35,794 nucleotides of DNA from Staphylococcus croceilyticus (GCF_002902575.1 NZ_PPRD01000010.1:1-35794), one strand, 5' to 3'; positions 19,198 to 30,993 are shown, counted from the stretch's first letter. A program made the numbers and translations. The notes: generated by a model from the sequence alone, not told the origin.

Positions 19198-19773
19198 ATG
19201 TCAAAAGGTTTAAAGCTATCAGAAATCTTAGTAACAGTACTGATTGCTGTTGTATTTGCAATTATTTATAACTTATGGTGGTTACCATACAATTTTGCTC
19301 AAGTAGCAGGTATTCATCTAGAACAATTAACTTATGGGGTATGGTTCATGGCTGCTGTAGTAGCATATTTAATCATTCCTAAACCAGGTATTGCCTTAAT
19401 TGCTGAGTTTGCTGCAGGCGCTGGTGAAACGATTGTAATGGGTAAATTTGATATCCCTACTATTATTTACGCAGTTTTACAAGGTTTAGCATGTGAAATT
19501 GTTTTTGCTATTTTTAAATATAAATCACGTTCGTTAATGGTAGCTGCATTAGCTGGTTTAGCCACTGCTTTAATCTCATTCCCTATTGATTATTATTATG
19601 GTTACTTAAAAGATGTAGCTGCATGGAACTTAATATTATTTATTGTTTTTCGTGCAATTAGCGGAATCGTACTTGCAGGAATATTATCATGGTTAATTGT
19701 TAAAGCGCTTGATCAAACTGGCGTAACTAAATTATTCCGCCCTGCTTCTCAAAAAGATTACGACAACCTATAA
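19198..19773 (+). CDS. ykoE: ECF transporter substrate-binding S component (YkoE family), thiamine-related
   Basis: This 191-residue integral membrane protein has about five or six hydrophobic helices. The N-terminal IIYNLWWLPYNF and the GIALIAEFAAGAGETIVMG stretch fit the YkoE family of ECF S components. Control by the TPP riboswitch and the following ATPase and T genes show that it imports thiamine or its pyrimidine precursor (HMP); which one is not decidable from sequence. AGGAGGA precedes the ATG. It is the first gene of the three-gene transporter operon. Confidence 0.9.
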   Translation: MSKGLKLSEILVTVLIAVVFAIIYNLWWLPYNFAQVAGIHLEQLTYGVWFMAAVVAYLIIPKPGIALIAEFAAGAGETIVMGKFDIPTIIYAVLQGLACEIVFAIFKYKSRSLMVAALAGLATALISFPIDYYYGYLKDVAAWNLILFIVFRAISGIVLAGILSWLIVKALDQTGVTKLFRPASQKDYDNL

Positions 19774-19785
19774 GGGGAAATTGAT

Positions 19786-21189
19786 GTGTTAAGAGTTAAA
19801 AATTTACGCCTAAAATACCCAAATGGTAATCGAAAAATTTTCGATAACTTAAGTATTGAAATTAAAGACAAACAAAAAGTGCTTTTACTAGGTCCATCAG
19901 GATCTGGTAAAAGCACATTGCTTAATGTTTTAAGTGGTATCGTTCCGAACCTTATCGAACTTCCTATGAAGTATGATGAGTTAGAAATTGATTCGCATTC
20001 TGGTGTTATCTTTCAAGATCCAGATACACAATTTTGTATGCCTAAAGTATATGAAGAATTAGCATTTGTGCTTGAAAATAAACAAGTGCCTCGTAACGAA
20101 ATGGATCACCAAATCGAAGAAGCCCTTGCTTCTGTAGATTTAAATGTCACTGAAGATACTTTCGTTAATAACTTGAGTGGCGGTATGAAACAGAAATTAG
20201 CTATTGTAGAAACCATTTTACAAGAAGCTAATACGCTTTTCTTAGATGAGCCTACTGCTATGTTAGATGTAGATGCTACAGCAGATTTATGGAAAAAATT
20301 AATCCATTTATGGACAGATCAAACAGTCCTTATTGTAGAACACAAGGTGGAACATATTTGGGAATTTGTTGACCGTGTAATTTTAATGAATTACGAAGGT
20401 GAAATCATCGCTGATAATACACCTGATTATATCCTTCAAAATTGTGAAGCATTACTTTCAGAATACGGTGTATGGCACCCTCATGCATGGGACCATGCCC
20501 CAGAGGCAAAACCACTATCGCCTAATAAAAATGAAGTATTCCTTGATTTTAAAAATGGTGAAATCATTCGTGGAAAGAATGAATTGTTTACTGTGGAGGA
20601 TTTAAATGTACATCCGGGAGAATGGATTACCATTACTGGTAAAAACGGAGCTGGAAAGACTTCTTTATTGGAATCAATTCTGCAATTAATTAAATATAAA
20701 GGGCAAATGTTCTACCAAGATAAACAATTGAAAAAAATCAAGGATGCTGCTAAACACATGTATCTAGTTTATCAAAATCCAGAACTTCAATTTATTACCA
20801 ATTCAGTCTATGACGAAATTAATATTCATTATAATCATCTAGACCGTAAAGCTGCAGAGAAAGAAACACAAGAGTTATTAAAACTTTTACATTTAGAAAA
20901 CGTAAAAGATCAACACCCTTTTGAATTATCAATGGGTCAAAAACGTCGTTTAAGTGTGGCAACTGCTTTAAGTTCAAAAGCTGACATCATTTTACTTGAT
21001 GAACCTACGTTTGGTTTGGATAGCCATAATACATTCCAATTGATTGAGTTATTCCAAGAACGCGTGTCTAATGGACAAACGATTATCATGGTAACCCATG
21101 ACCCTGAAATCATTCGTCGTTATCCAACTCGTCGACTAAATGTTGAAAATGGACAACTTAAAGAGATGGCAGGTGACCTTCATGTTTGA
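19786..21189 (+). CDS. ykoD: ECF transporter ATPase with two fused ABC domains (YkoD type)
   Basis: This 467-residue cytoplasmic ATPase powers the ECF transporter. The first ABC domain has Walker A GPSGSGKST (36-44), signature LSGGMKQ (from 130) and Walker B LFLDEPT (D155, E156). The second has Walker A GKNGAGKT (285-292), signature LSMGQKRR and Walker B IILLDEPTFGLD. Both sets look catalytically competent. Fusion of the two ATPases is typical of YkoD, in contrast to separate EcfA1/EcfA2. The start is GTG at 19786 behind AAGGGGAAA; the nearby ATG is out of frame. It overlaps the T-component gene by 8 bases. Confidence 0.93.
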   Translation: MLRVKNLRLKYPNGNRKIFDNLSIEIKDKQKVLLLGPSGSGKSTLLNVLSGIVPNLIELPMKYDELEIDSHSGVIFQDPDTQFCMPKVYEELAFVLENKQVPRNEMDHQIEEALASVDLNVTEDTFVNNLSGGMKQKLAIVETILQEANTLFLDEPTAMLDVDATADLWKKLIHLWTDQTVLIVEHKVEHIWEFVDRVILMNYEGEIIADNTPDYILQNCEALLSEYGVWHPHAWDHAPEAKPLSPNKNEVFLDFKNGEIIRGKNELFTVEDLNVHPGEWITITGKNGAGKTSLLESILQLIKYKGQMFYQDKQLKKIKDAAKHMYLVYQNPELQFITNSVYDEINIHYNHLDRKAAEKETQELLKLLHLENVKDQHPFELSMGQKRRLSVATALSSKADIILLDEPTFGLDSHNTFQLIELFQERVSNGQTIIMVTHDPEIIRRYPTRRLNVENGQLKEMAGDLHV

Positions 21190-21991
21190 ACGATGGAAAA
21201 AGCATTATACGTTCGTTGATGATGTCAATATTATCACTAAATTATTACTTGGAGTCGCTTTATTCTTCTTTGTTATCTTTGTACATAATTTTGATTATAT
21301 GATTTATATAACATTATTAATGTTCATTTTCTTACTTGCATTTAATGGTACTGCCTTTAAAATTACTGGCTCATTTATATTAGTATCTTCATTATTTGCA
21401 TTATTATCTTCTTTATTTATGATTTTATATGGTGACGGCACCCATATGATTTTTAAATGGGGTATTATTCAAATTAGTGTTGAAAGTATCGTCAGAGGAC
21501 TTCATTTATCTTTACGTACAATAACCGTTTCTATGTTGGGAATTTTAATCGCTTTAACTTCACAAATTGTTATGATTTTTTATAGTTTAATGCAACATTT
21601 AAAAGTTAAACCTAAAATTGCTTATGCATTTATGGCTGCGATTAGAATGGTTCCTCTCATTTTTACATCATTTATTCAATTGAGACGTTCGTTAAAAATG
21701 CGTTATCAAATGATCGATGCTTCAAATTATAGAGGTCTTAAACGTCTAAAACACTTATTGATTCCCATCTTAAGTCAAAATATCCGTCGTGCACATCAAT
21801 TATCTGTGGCGATGGAATCTAAAGGCTTTAAAGATGGTCCAAGAACGTATTATTACAAAGCACCTTTTTCTTATAAAGATATTTTATTTGTGATTTGCGT
21901 TGTAGCCATTTTAATCATTGCATTTTACCTTTCACAATACTTACCTATCACTGGTATTACTGATGCGCGTGTATCAGGATATACAGCTTAA
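21182..21991 (+). CDS. ykoC: ECF transporter transmembrane T component (YkoC type)
   Basis: This 269-residue membrane protein links the S component to the ATPase. I place the start at the ATG at 21182 (MFERWKKHYTF), which has AGGTGA upstream inside the end of ykoD; an ATG 14 codons further up would encode an extension translated from the other frame of ykoD and lacks a ribosome-binding site. Hydrophobic helices lie near residues 20-65 and 70-125, with a C-terminal one at about 238-258. The coupling region contains AAIRMVPLIF and a later SVAMESKGF, matching the Arg/Gly-type coupling motifs of T components. It completes the S-A-T cassette. Confidence 0.92.
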   Translation: MFERWKKHYTFVDDVNIITKLLLGVALFFFVIFVHNFDYMIYITLLMFIFLLAFNGTAFKITGSFILVSSLFALLSSLFMILYGDGTHMIFKWGIIQISVESIVRGLHLSLRTITVSMLGILIALTSQIVMIFYSLMQHLKVKPKIAYAFMAAIRMVPLIFTSFIQLRRSLKMRYQMIDASNYRGLKRLKHLLIPILSQNIRRAHQLSVAMESKGFKDGPRTYYYKAPFSYKDILFVICVVAILIIAFYLSQYLPITGITDARVSGYTA

Positions 21992-22003
21992 AGCAAACAT
22001 TTA

Positions 22004-22036
22004 GGGCGTATCACTCACAAAGTGATACGCCCTTTT
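22004..22036. terminator. Terminator between ykoC and purD
   Basis: GGGCGTATCACT (22004-22015) pairs perfectly with AGTGATACGCCC (22021-22032) around a 5-base loop, followed by TTTTATT on the plus strand. It can also form at the end of the minus-strand pur transcript, where the following TAAATGTTT is a weaker T tract. Confidence 0.88.
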
Positions 22037-22063
22037 ATTAATACTTTTATTAATACTTTTATT
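22033..22063. repeat. Tandem 12-base repeat at the 3' end of purD
   Basis: TTTTATTAATAC occurs twice in tandem (22033-22044, 22045-22056), with a partial third copy TTTTATT that runs into the purD stop codon (22059-22061). Confidence 0.7.
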
Positions 22064-23297
22064 TCAATGCTTTATTTCCAATATCGTGACGATAGAATAG
22101 GTTATCGCTTTCTACTTTTTCCACATTGCTATAAGCTGCTTTTTGCGCTTCTTCAATCGTTGCCCCTTTTCCAACAGCTAATAAAACTCTTCCTCCTGAA
22201 GTAACGAAAGCATCATCTTCTTTACGTAAACCACTAACGAAATAATTATCATTTAATTCGAAGCCTGTTACTTTGGCACCTTTCTCATAACTGCCTGGAT
22301 AGCCTTTAGATGCTAACATGACGCCTACAACATAGTCATCTTGCCATTGGAAGCGGATAGGATCTTTACGGTCTAAAGCGACGATTTGCGCCATTAAGTC
22401 ACTTTCTAAACGACTTAATAATACTTGTGCTTCTGGATCTCCAAAACGCGCATTAAATTCTATGACTTTAGGGCCTTCTGAAGTTAAAATTGCTCCAATA
22501 TAAAGCAATCCAAAGTAATCATACCCTTCCGCTTTCATCGCTTTCGCAATAGGTTGAGCAATTTCTTTATCCGTACGTTTTAGAACATCTTCAGAAATAT
22601 GAGGGACTGGACAATATGCACCCATACCGCCAGTGTTAGGACCTTCATCGTTATCATACGCGCGTTTATGGTCTTGAGCGATACAGTCAAATGGCACTGC
22701 ATAGTCACCGTTAATAAAGGTCATTAATGAGAATTCTTCACCTTCTAAAAATTGCTCAAATACTACTTTACCTTGTTCTTCTGGATATAGGGTTTCAACC
22801 GCTTCAATCGCATCTTCGCGCGTTTCGGCAATAATTACGCCCTTACCAGCTGCCAATCCATCTTTTTTAGCTACAATTGGCAACTCACATTGATTTACGT
22901 AGTCAAGAGCTTCTGTTTTAGAATTCACTTCTTTATAATCCGCAGTTGGAATATCGTATTTCTCCATTAATTGTTTAGCGAATAACTTAGAACCTTCTAT
23001 TTGTGCTGCTTCTTTATTAGGACCAAACACTTTAATATTCGCTTGACGCAAGCGATTAGACAAGCCATCAATAAGAGGTTGTTCAGGGCCAATAACTACC
23101 CATTCAACATTATTTTCTTTTACAAACTTTAAAATAGCTTCGTGATCATCTTCAGCAATTTCAGTATGTGTTTCTGCCATATTCTCCATAGCATCATTGC
23201 CTGGAATAGCAAATAACTGTTGAATCAATGACGATTGATGTAATTTAGAAACTAAAGCGTGTTCACGTCCACCTGCACCTATAACTAAAACATTCAT
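22059..23297 (-). CDS. purD: Phosphoribosylamine-glycine ligase (GAR synthetase)
   Basis: This 412-residue ATP-grasp enzyme catalyses the second step of purine synthesis, joining glycine to phosphoribosylamine. The N-terminal [13 protein letters not shown] motif, the ATP-grasp segment [15 protein letters not shown] and the signature [11 protein letters not shown] are present. It is the last gene of the pur operon. AGGGAC lies about 10 bases before the ATG at 23297. A tandem 12-base repeat and a shared terminator follow. Confidence 0.97.
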   Translation of the reverse strand: MNVLVIGAGGREHALVSKLHQSSLIQQLFAIPGNDAMENMAETHTEIAEDDHEAILKFVKENNVEWVVIGPEQPLIDGLSNRLRQANIKVFGPNKEAAQIEGSKLFAKQLMEKYDIPTADYKEVNSKTEALDYVNQCELPIVAKKDGLAAGKGVIIAETREDAIEAVETLYPEEQGKVVFEQFLEGEEFSLMTFINGDYAVPFDCIAQDHKRAYDNDEGPNTGGMGAYCPVPHISEDVLKRTDKEIAQPIAKAMKAEGYDYFGLLYIGAILTSEGPKVIEFNARFGDPEAQVLLSRLESDLMAQIVALDRKDPIRFQWQDDYVVGVMLASKGYPGSYEKGAKVTGFELNDNYFVSGLRKEDDAFVTSGGRVLLAVGKGATIEEAQKAAYSNVEKVESDNLFYRHDIGNKALK

Positions 23298-23330
23298 CTC
23301 ACAAGTCCCTCCATTCTCTTCAATATTATA

Positions 23331-24809
23331 TTAGTGTTTAAAGTGACGCATACCTGTCATTACCATAGTAATGCCATATTTATTAGCCATATCGATTGAA
23401 TCTTGGTCTTTAATTGAACCACCAGGTTGAATAATCGCTTTTATACCGTGTTTAGCAGCGAGCTCCACAGTATCATCCATTGGGAAGAAACCGTCTGAAA
23501 TTAAAGCAACATTATCATTGATTTCAATTGCGCGTTCTAATGCTATCTTCGCAGAACCTACACGATTCATTTGACCGGCGCCGATACCTACTGTTTGTTT
23601 CGCATTACTTAAGATAACCGCATTACTTTTTACAGATGGAATCACTTTCCAACCAAGTAACATTGCTTCCCATTGAGCATCTGTTGGTTTCATTTCAGTT
23701 ACTACTTTCATATCTTCTTTAGAAACTTCATAGTTATCTTTATCTTGAACTAAGTAACCGCCAGATACTGAAACAAATTCCTCTTCTCGATTATCAATTG
23801 TCATATCAATTTCTAATAAACGAATATTTTTCTTTTTAGTTAAAATGTCTAATGCTTCATCAGTAAATCTTGGTGCGATCACTACTTCTAAAAAGATAGT
23901 ATGCAACGTTTCAGCAAGTTCAGCCGTTACCGTTCTATTTAAAGCAATAATACCGCCAAAGATAGATTGATTATCCGCATCATATGCATTCTTGAAAGCA
24001 TCTTCAATTGTATTTCCGATACCTACACCACATGGATTCATATGTTTCACTGCTACAGCTGCTGGTTCATTGAATTTCTTCACTAAAGATAACGCTGAAT
24101 CGGCATCTTTAATATTGTTGTAGCTTAATGCTTTTCCGTGTAATTGCTTAGCACCTGCAATTGTATGTTTACTTGAAGAGGTGCGTACAAAGCGTGCTGA
24201 TTGTTGCGGGTTCTCACCATAACGTAATTGTTCGCTATCTCCCTTGAAGAAACTTACAATTGCATGATCATACTCGTTTGTATGCGCAAATACTTTAATC
24301 ATTAATTCTTTACGGAACGCTTCATCTAAACGGTCAGACTTAATTCGTTCAATCACTTCATTATAATCTGCAGGGTGAACAATTGTAGTAACATGTTTAA
24401 AGTTTTTAGCTGCTGCACGTAACATTGTTGGCCCACCAATATCTATATTTTCAATGGCATCAGCTTCTGTTACATCTGGATTTGACACTGTTTTTTGAAA
24501 AGGATATAAGTTCACGACAACCATATCGATTAAATCAATATGTTGTTCTGATAATTGCTCAAGATGTTCAGGTTTGTCGCGGTCCGCTAAAATGCCCCCA
24601 TGTACCGCTGGATGTAACGTTTTAACACGACCATCCATAATTTCAGGAAATTGAGTTAAATCAGACACAGATTTTACTGGAACGGAAGCTTCTTCAAGCG
24701 CACGTTTCGTACCACCAGTTGAATATAATTCATAATCTAAGTCGTTTAATGCTTTAGCAAATTCTACAATTCCACTTTTATTTGAAACACTTAAAATTGC
24801 TTTTTTCAT
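23331..24809 (-). CDS. purH: Bifunctional AICAR transformylase / IMP cyclohydrolase
   Basis: This 492-residue enzyme performs the last two steps to IMP. The N-terminal IMP cyclohydrolase domain (about 1-190) begins [17 protein letters not shown] and includes [16 protein letters not shown]. The C-terminal transformylase domain has the catalytic KHMNPCG motif. The transformylase uses 10-formyl-tetrahydrofolate, which FolD at the far end of this region helps to supply. It lies 15 bases after purN and 33 bases before purD in the operon. Normal length. Confidence 0.98.
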   Translation of the reverse strand: MKKAILSVSNKSGIVEFAKALNDLDYELYSTGGTKRALEEASVPVKSVSDLTQFPEIMDGRVKTLHPAVHGGILADRDKPEHLEQLSEQHIDLIDMVVVNLYPFQKTVSNPDVTEADAIENIDIGGPTMLRAAAKNFKHVTTIVHPADYNEVIERIKSDRLDEAFRKELMIKVFAHTNEYDHAIVSFFKGDSEQLRYGENPQQSARFVRTSSSKHTIAGAKQLHGKALSYNNIKDADSALSLVKKFNEPAAVAVKHMNPCGVGIGNTIEDAFKNAYDADNQSIFGGIIALNRTVTAELAETLHTIFLEVVIAPRFTDEALDILTKKKNIRLLEIDMTIDNREEEFVSVSGGYLVQDKDNYEVSKEDMKVVTEMKPTDAQWEAMLLGWKVIPSVKSNAVILSNAKQTVGIGAGQMNRVGSAKIALERAIEINDNVALISDGFFPMDDTVELAAKHGIKAIIQPGGSIKDQDSIDMANKYGITMVMTGMRHFKH

Positions 24810-24824
24810 GATTTACTTAACTCC

Positions 24825-25391
24825 TTACTTGATGACCTTAGCAATAACGCTAGGATAAAGTTCATACTCTAAATGTTTAACACGTTCTTCTAATGCTTCT
24901 TTAGTATCGTCCGTTTTAATATCACATTGTCTTTGTTCAATAATTTCTCCCGTATCCATGCCACTGTCAACATAATGGACAGTTGAACCAGTCACATTAT
25001 CACCGCTATTGAACGCTTGTCCAATAGCATCTTTCCCCTTATATTTTGGCAATAATGATGGATGAATATTTAATATTTTACCTTCGTAAGCGTCTAATAA
25101 ATCTGGACCTATTAATCTCATATAACCAGCAAGAATAATCCATTCCACTTCTTCACGTTTTAATAGTTGAATCAAGTGTTGTTCATATGCAGATTTAGAC
25201 TCAAAGTCTTTAGGTTCATTGATATGTGTCGCGACTTTTAGTTTATTTGCACGATCTATACAATATGCATCATCGTGGTCTGTATATAAAGATGTAATTT
25301 CAATGTTGTTAAGTTCCCCTTTGTCTACTTTTAAAACGATATTTTCAAAGTTACTGCCTGAACCTGAAGCAAAGATAGCTACTTTAGTCAC
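24825..25391 (-). CDS. purN: Phosphoribosylglycinamide formyltransferase (GART)
   Basis: This 188-residue folate-dependent enzyme formylates GAR. The start [12 protein letters not shown] forms the phosphate loop, and the catalytic region [12 protein letters not shown] and [17 protein letters not shown] with the conserved Asn, His and Asp residues is intact. The start is GTG at 25391, overlapping the purM stop by four bases (GTGA), with GGAGG upstream. No formate-dependent purT is seen here. Confidence 0.97.
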   Translation of the reverse strand: MTKVAIFASGSGSNFENIVLKVDKGELNNIEITSLYTDHDDAYCIDRANKLKVATHINEPKDFESKSAYEQHLIQLLKREEVEWIILAGYMRLIGPDLLDAYEGKILNIHPSLLPKYKGKDAIGQAFNSGDNVTGSTVHYVDSGMDTGEIIEQRQCDIKTDDTKEALEERVKHLEYELYPSVIAKVIK

Positions 25392-26422
25392 GCCTCTACC
25401 TCCTCTAAATGGATAGGCGTATCTTTATCTGTAATAATTTCACCAATTTCATATGCTGAAATGCCTTCATTATTTAATATTTCAATCGCTTTTTTAGCTT
25501 CTTCTTTATCGACAATTACCGTATAGCCTATTCCCATATTAAATACGTTATACATTTCTTGAGTTTCAATTTGAGCCTGTTGTTGTAACCATTCAAATAC
25601 TTTAGGCGTTGGGAAGGATTGCGTATTAATTTTCGCTGCTAAGCCTTTAGGTAAACCACGTGGGATATTTTCGTAAAAACCACCACCTGTGATATGATTC
25701 ATGCCTTTTATTTGGACAGCCTTTTTCAAAGCAAGAATAGGCTTAACATATAACTTCGTTGGCGCTAATAAAGTGTCTAGATAAGTACGACCATCGAATT
25801 CATCATTTAAATTAATACCTGATTCTTTAATTAATTTACGGACTAAACTGTAACCGTTAGAATGAATACCGTTTGACTCAAGACCAATGATAACTTGGCC
25901 TTCTTGAATCGCTGAGCCATCAATGTAGTCTTCTTTCTCAACTGCACCTACCGCAAAACCTGCAAGATCATATTCACCTTCGTGGTACATTTCGCCCATT
26001 TCTGCAGTTTCGCCACCGATTAAAGCTGTATTTGTTTCCTCACAGCCGTCACTGACACCTTTAACGATTTGTTCAATCACTTCTGGCACCACTTTATTTG
26101 TAGCAATATAATCTAAGAAATAAAGCGGTTCAGCGCCTGTAGTTAAAATATCGTTCACACACATTGCTACAGCATCGATGCCAATGGTATCGTGTTTATT
26201 ATTATCGATGGCAAGCTTTAATTTAGTACCTACACCATCTGTGCCAGAGACGAGAACGGGTGCTTTCATATTTAATTGTGATAAGTCGAATGTCGCACCA
26301 AATCCTCCTAAACCGCCAAGCACTTCTTTACGCATCGTACGTTGGACGTGACTCGACATTCTTTCAACTGCTTCGTAACCTGCGTGAATATCAACACCTG
26401 ATTGTTCATAAGCTTTAGACAT
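25388..26422 (-). CDS. purM: Phosphoribosylformylglycinamidine cyclo-ligase (AIR synthetase)
   Basis: This 344-residue enzyme closes the imidazole ring. I set the start at the ATG at 26422 ([19 protein letters not shown]), with GAGGG upstream; the frame is open further up only inside purF. The family motifs [24 protein letters not shown] and [14 protein letters not shown] are visible. It overlaps the purF stop by 8 bases and the purN start by 4, so translation is coupled on both sides. Confidence 0.97.
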   Translation of the reverse strand: MSKAYEQSGVDIHAGYEAVERMSSHVQRTMRKEVLGGLGGFGATFDLSQLNMKAPVLVSGTDGVGTKLKLAIDNNKHDTIGIDAVAMCVNDILTTGAEPLYFLDYIATNKVVPEVIEQIVKGVSDGCEETNTALIGGETAEMGEMYHEGEYDLAGFAVGAVEKEDYIDGSAIQEGQVIIGLESNGIHSNGYSLVRKLIKESGINLNDEFDGRTYLDTLLAPTKLYVKPILALKKAVQIKGMNHITGGGFYENIPRGLPKGLAAKINTQSFPTPKVFEWLQQQAQIETQEMYNVFNMGIGYTVIVDKEEAKKAIEILNNEGISAYEIGEIITDKDTPIHLEEVEA

Positions 26423-27899
26423 GGATATTACCCTCTCTATCAAAGTAGTGTTTATGATTGTTAATATAATCCTTTTGACGTTGACTCAAATTGTTATAAT
26501 AATTTTCTTCATAATCGAAAAGGCCTGCCGGATAGTCGCCCGTAAAGCTTTCTACACATAAGCCATGATATGGCGCATCGTAATCTAAACCAATAGATTC
26601 AATTAATCCGTCTACGCTTAAATAAGATAATGAATCAGCGCCAATATATTCACAAATCTCTTCTGGTGATTTACTAGCTGAAATCAATTCAGCCGTTGTT
26701 GAAACATCGATTCCATAGAAACTTGGGAACATAAATTCAGGAGATGCTATACGTACATGAACTTCTTTGGCGCCTGAATCTTTCAACATCTTAACAATAC
26801 GCTTGCTTGTAGTACCTCGTACGATTGAATCATCGACTAAGACAATACTTTTTCCGTCAACAATGTCTTTAACGGCTGATAATTTTACGCGAACACCTTG
26901 TTCTCTTAATTCTTGAGTCGGTTGAATAAATGTACGTGCTACATATTGGTTTTTCACTAAGCCCATTTCATATGGTAATTTGCTTTCTTCAGCATAACCA
27001 CTTGCCGCTGATAATGAGGAATTGGGCACACCAATAACCATATCAGCATTAGCTGGACTTTCTTGAGCTAATTTTTTACCAGACGCTTTACGTACAGCGT
27101 GAACATTTTTCCCGGCAATCGTAGAATCTGGACGCGCGAAGTAGATATATTCCATCGCTGAAATTGCAGTATTTGTATGGCTTGTATAAGATTTTACTTC
27201 AATACCATCTTTATTAATTACGACATATTCTCCAGCGTGAATATCTTGAACATATTCAGCACCAAGCACATCGATCGCACATGTTTCGCTTGCTAAAATA
27301 TATGTTCCATCTTGCATTTTACCGACTACAAGTGGACGGATAGCATTAGGATCAACTGCACCATATAGTGCGTCTTTAGTCAAAATCGCAAAAGTGAAAC
27401 CACCTTTAATTTGACGTAAACTTTCTTTTAAAGCTTCTTCAAACGTTGGCGCTTTACTACGACGAATTAAGTGCATGATTACTTCAGTATCAGATGATGA
27501 ATGGAAAATAGCACCATGTTTTTCTAAATACTGACGAAGCGCTTGCGCGTTAATTAAGTTACCGTTGTGACAAATCGCTACACTCATATCATAGAAGTGG
27601 TAAAGGAAAGGCTGAATATTTTCAATACCTTTATTACCAGAGGTAGCATAACGCACATGACCAATCGCGTTATGTCCTGCTTTAAGGTTCTCCATTTGAG
27701 GTGCTTTAATCGCTTCAGTTAGTAATCCTAAACCACGTTCACCCTTTAAGGTTTCACCATCTGAAACAACAATACCGGCGCCTTCTTGACCGCGATGTTG
27801 TAAACTATGAAGTCCCATGTAAGTTAATTGGGCTGCTTCAGAATGATTCCATATCCCGAACACACCACATTCTTCGTTTAATCCACTGTAGTTAAACAT
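26415..27899 (-). CDS. purF: Amidophosphoribosyltransferase
   Basis: This 494-residue enzyme catalyses the committed step of purine synthesis, making phosphoribosylamine from PRPP and glutamine. A 10-residue propeptide ([10 protein letters not shown]) precedes the glutaminase nucleophile C11 (CGVFGIW). The PRPP-binding loop is [13 protein letters not shown] (353-365). The B. subtilis enzyme holds a 4Fe-4S cluster through Cys 236, 382, 437 and 440 of the mature protein. The matching positions here are S247, S393, C448 and S451 (precursor numbering), so three ligands are Ser and the cluster is very probably absent. It overlaps purL by 22 bases and purM by 8. Confidence 0.97.
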   Translation of the reverse strand: MFNYSGLNEECGVFGIWNHSEAAQLTYMGLHSLQHRGQEGAGIVVSDGETLKGERGLGLLTEAIKAPQMENLKAGHNAIGHVRYATSGNKGIENIQPFLYHFYDMSVAICHNGNLINAQALRQYLEKHGAIFHSSSDTEVIMHLIRRSKAPTFEEALKESLRQIKGGFTFAILTKDALYGAVDPNAIRPLVVGKMQDGTYILASETCAIDVLGAEYVQDIHAGEYVVINKDGIEVKSYTSHTNTAISAMEYIYFARPDSTIAGKNVHAVRKASGKKLAQESPANADMVIGVPNSSLSAASGYAEESKLPYEMGLVKNQYVARTFIQPTQELREQGVRVKLSAVKDIVDGKSIVLVDDSIVRGTTSKRIVKMLKDSGAKEVHVRIASPEFMFPSFYGIDVSTTAELISASKSPEEICEYIGADSLSYLSVDGLIESIGLDYDAPYHGLCVESFTGDYPAGLFDYEENYYNNLSQRQKDYINNHKHYFDREGNIHV

Positions 27900-30067
27900 T
27901 TTTCAATGGCTCCTTCCCAATTTTCTTTAATATCTGAGACTTTTTCTACAATAGTAGTTTGAGCATTTGAAACTTTAAATTCATCTACATCTGTGAATTC
28001 ACCGATTTCAATAGCATTGTCGATATCTAGTGTTTGACCTTCTTTTACTGCAATTACGTAGCGACCTTGTGTTTCACTAAATAACTGCGCATCTGAAAGA
28101 TCTACATGAGCCGATAAACCAAGACTATGATAAGCACTAATACGTGCTAACGTCATTAATAAACCGCCTTTACCAACTGTTTGTACATGAGAGGCGACAC
28201 CATTTCTAATTACTGTTTTAACTGCTTCGCCTTTTGCCACTTCATCACTTAAATCGATAGCTTCATATTCATGATTCACTTTGCCGTATAATAATTTTTC
28301 AATTTGACTGCCGCCGAAATCGTCTTTAGTTTCTCCAACAAGATATAATTTGTGACCAGCTTCAGGATGGAAATCATTTAAATAATCGATATCTTCAATT
28401 AGACCTACCATACCTACTACAGGCGTTGGAAAAATAGATGTACCACGTGTTTCGTTATATAATGAAACATTACCTGAAACGACAGGTGTTTTTAGCACTT
28501 CACATGCTTCTGCCATACCTTTCGTAGAATCAATTAATTGTTGGTAGATTTCTTTCTTTTCAGGTGAACCATAGTTTAAGCAGTCTGTTATAGCTAATGG
28601 TGTTGCCCCAACAGCAATTAAATTGCGATATGCTTCTGCTATAACCATTTTTCCGCCTTCATAAGGTTGATTAAAGACATATCTTGCTTCACCATCAATT
28701 GTAGAAGCAACAGCTTTATTTGTACCTTCTACACGTACAACTGAAGATTGTAAACCTGGTTTAATAATCGTATTCGCACCGACTTGTTGGTCATATTGTT
28801 CGTATAAATAATGTTTTGAAGCGATAGTTGGATGTGTTAATAATCTTTCAAATACCTCTTGAGCATCGATAGTACTGTAATCATTTTTAGATGTGTTATA
28901 TTCTTTTTCTTCACCTTCTAAAATATAAACAGGTGCTTCATCAGCTAATGATTGAACCGGAATATCTGCATAGACTTCATCTTCGTATTTAAGGACGAAG
29001 CGGTCAGTGTTGGTTACCTCTCCAATTACTGCGCTATCAAGCTCATGTTTATCGAATAAATCTAAGAATTTTTGTTCTGTGCCTTTTTCAACGACTAATA
29101 ACATTCTTTCTTGCGTTTCTGAAAGCATCATTTCATATGGTGAAATACCAGGTTCGCGTGTTGGCACTTTATCCAAGTGTAATTCCAAACCACTTCCGCC
29201 TTTAGCTGCCATTTCAGATGAAGAAGACGTTAAACCAGCAGCACCCATATCTTGAATTCCGACTAATTCGTCAAATGTGATAGCTTCTAATGTTGCTTCC
29301 ATTAACTTTTTACCAACAAATGGGTCACCAATTTGAACTGATGGGCGTTTACTGTCACTTTCTTCAGTTAACTCTTCTGATGCAAAAGTAGCTCCGTGAA
29401 TACCGTCACGCCCTGTTTTCAAACCTACATAAATAACTGAGTTACCTTCACCTTTAGCAGTCCCTTTTTGAACCATGTCATGGTCAATGACACCCACACA
29501 CATAGCATTAACTAATGGGTTACCATCGTAACGATCGTCAAACTCAATTTCACCAGCAGTTGTTGGAATACCAATACAGTTACCATAACCACCGATACCC
29601 GCTACAACACCTTTCAGTAAACGTTGGTTTTGTTTCACTGATAGTTCACCAAAACGTAAGCTATTTAATAAATTGATTGGTCTAGCCCCAATAGAAACGA
29701 TATCTCTGATAATACCGCCTACACCAGTTGCTGCACCTTGATATGGTTCGATTGCTGATGGGTGGTTATGAGATTCTACTTTAAACACAACAGCTTGATT
29801 GTCACCAATATCAACTACCCCAGCGCCTTCACCTGGTCCCATTAATACATGTTCACCAGTTGTTGGGAATTGTTTTAAGAAAGGTTTAGAGTGTTTGTAA
29901 GAACAATGTTCACTCCACATTACAGAGAAGATACCAACTTCAGTAAAGTTAGGTTCTCTCCCTAAAATTTCACACACTTTGTCATATTCTGCATCACTTA
30001 AACCCATGTCTTTATAGAGTTTTTCAAGTTTAATTTCTTCAATACTTGGTTCGATAAACTTAGACAT
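27878..30067 (-). CDS. purL: Phosphoribosylformylglycinamidine synthase, large subunit
   Basis: This 729-residue ATP-dependent subunit, with PurQ and PurS, makes FGAM from FGAR and glutamine. It is the short PurL type that needs separate PurQ and PurS partners. Motifs include [15 protein letters not shown] near residue 49, [20 protein letters not shown], and [16 protein letters not shown]. The ATG at 30067 has GGAGGGA upstream and overlaps the purQ stop by 8 bases. Its 3' end overlaps purF by 22 bases. Confidence 0.98.
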   Translation of the reverse strand: MSKFIEPSIEEIKLEKLYKDMGLSDAEYDKVCEILGREPNFTEVGIFSVMWSEHCSYKHSKPFLKQFPTTGEHVLMGPGEGAGVVDIGDNQAVVFKVESHNHPSAIEPYQGAATGVGGIIRDIVSIGARPINLLNSLRFGELSVKQNQRLLKGVVAGIGGYGNCIGIPTTAGEIEFDDRYDGNPLVNAMCVGVIDHDMVQKGTAKGEGNSVIYVGLKTGRDGIHGATFASEELTEESDSKRPSVQIGDPFVGKKLMEATLEAITFDELVGIQDMGAAGLTSSSSEMAAKGGSGLELHLDKVPTREPGISPYEMMLSETQERMLLVVEKGTEQKFLDLFDKHELDSAVIGEVTNTDRFVLKYEDEVYADIPVQSLADEAPVYILEGEEKEYNTSKNDYSTIDAQEVFERLLTHPTIASKHYLYEQYDQQVGANTIIKPGLQSSVVRVEGTNKAVASTIDGEARYVFNQPYEGGKMVIAEAYRNLIAVGATPLAITDCLNYGSPEKKEIYQQLIDSTKGMAEACEVLKTPVVSGNVSLYNETRGTSIFPTPVVGMVGLIEDIDYLNDFHPEAGHKLYLVGETKDDFGGSQIEKLLYGKVNHEYEAIDLSDEVAKGEAVKTVIRNGVASHVQTVGKGGLLMTLARISAYHSLGLSAHVDLSDAQLFSETQGRYVIAVKEGQTLDIDNAIEIGEFTDVDEFKVSNAQTTIVEKVSDIKENWEGAIEKCLTTVD

Positions 30068-30731
30068 TTTGTTCCCTCCAACTATTAACCATTGCTTCGA
30101 ATAATTTCACGCCACTATCAGTGCCAAGAATTGTTTCAAGTGCTCGTTCAGGATGGGGCATCATACCACACACGTTACCTTGCTTATTAACAATGCCCGC
30201 AATATGCTCATGAGAGCCGTTTGGATTATCTTCATAAGTTAAGATAATTTGATTATTTTCAATCAATTCCTCATAAATTTCATCTGTACAATAATAATGG
30301 CCTTCACCATGTGCTACTGGATAAACTACAATTTCATTTTCACCATAGAGATTAGTGAATGAAGTTTGATTATTGACAATTTTCAGTTTTTCATTTCTGC
30401 TAATAAATAAATGAGAATCATTATGTAGTAGTGCGCCAGGTAATAGACCTATTTCCGTTAAAATTTGGAAACCATTACACACTCCTAATACAGGTTTGCC
30501 TTCTTCTGCGAAACGTTTAACTTCATCAATAATCGGCGCTACGCTAGCCATTGCTCCTGAACGAAGATAGTCACCAAAAGAGAAACCACCTGGAATGAGT
30601 ACCCCGTCAAAACCTTCTAATGATGTTTTTCGATAATCAACATACTCTGCTTCAGTGCCTGACTTAATTGCTGCGTTGTACATGTCTCTATCACAATTTG
30701 ATCCGGGAAATACGAGAACTGCAAACTTCAT
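30060..30731 (-). CDS. purQ: Phosphoribosylformylglycinamidine synthase, glutaminase subunit
   Basis: This 223-residue class I glutamine amidotransferase releases ammonia for PurL. The nucleophile is C85 in GVCNGFQ, with the His/Glu of the triad in the C-terminal [11 protein letters not shown] start it at the ATG at 30731 ([16 protein letters not shown]), preceded by AAGGAGAATG, rather than 7 codons earlier inside purS. It begins one base after the purS stop and overlaps purL by 8 bases. Confidence 0.97.
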   Translation of the reverse strand: MKFAVLVFPGSNCDRDMYNAAIKSGTEAEYVDYRKTSLEGFDGVLIPGGFSFGDYLRSGAMASVAPIIDEVKRFAEEGKPVLGVCNGFQILTEIGLLPGALLHNDSHLFISRNEKLKIVNNQTSFTNLYGENEIVVYPVAHGEGHYYCTDEIYEELIENNQIILTYEDNPNGSHEHIAGIVNKQGNVCGMMPHPERALETILGTDSGVKLFEAMVNSWREQNV

Positions 30732-30732
30732 C

Positions 30733-30993
30733 TTATGCATTCTCCTTTTCATCTACAATTTTGTAGCTATATTCTTCAATCACTGTATTCGCAAATAATC
30801 TTTCACTTAGCGTTGTGATAATATTATCTACTGCTTCATCAGTAGCTTCATCAACAGTCATATATAATACTTTACCTACACGAATGTCATTAACTTGTTT
30901 ATATCCTAGATCATGTACTGCTCGATTTAAGGCTTGTCCTTGAGTATCTAATACCTGTGGTTGTAATGTGATGTGAAGTTCAATCGTTTTCAT
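30733..30993 (-). CDS. purS: Phosphoribosylformylglycinamidine synthase subunit PurS
   Basis: This 86-residue small protein bridges PurQ and PurL in the FGAM synthase complex. The sequence pattern [19 protein letters not shown] with the later [11 protein letters not shown] is typical of PurS. Its ATG overlaps the purC stop by one base. The order purC-purS-purQ-purL matches other Firmicutes. Confidence 0.95.
   Translation of the reverse strand: MKTIELHITLQPQVLDTQGQALNRAVHDLGYKQVNDIRVGKVLYMTVDEATDEAVDNIITTLSERLFANTVIEEYSYKIVDEKENA

Noticed and set aside
21140..21181. Upstream extension of ykoC by 14 codons
   Set aside because: It lies in the other frame of the ykoD 3' end, lacks a ribosome-binding site, and the ATG at 21182 has AGGTGA at the right distance.
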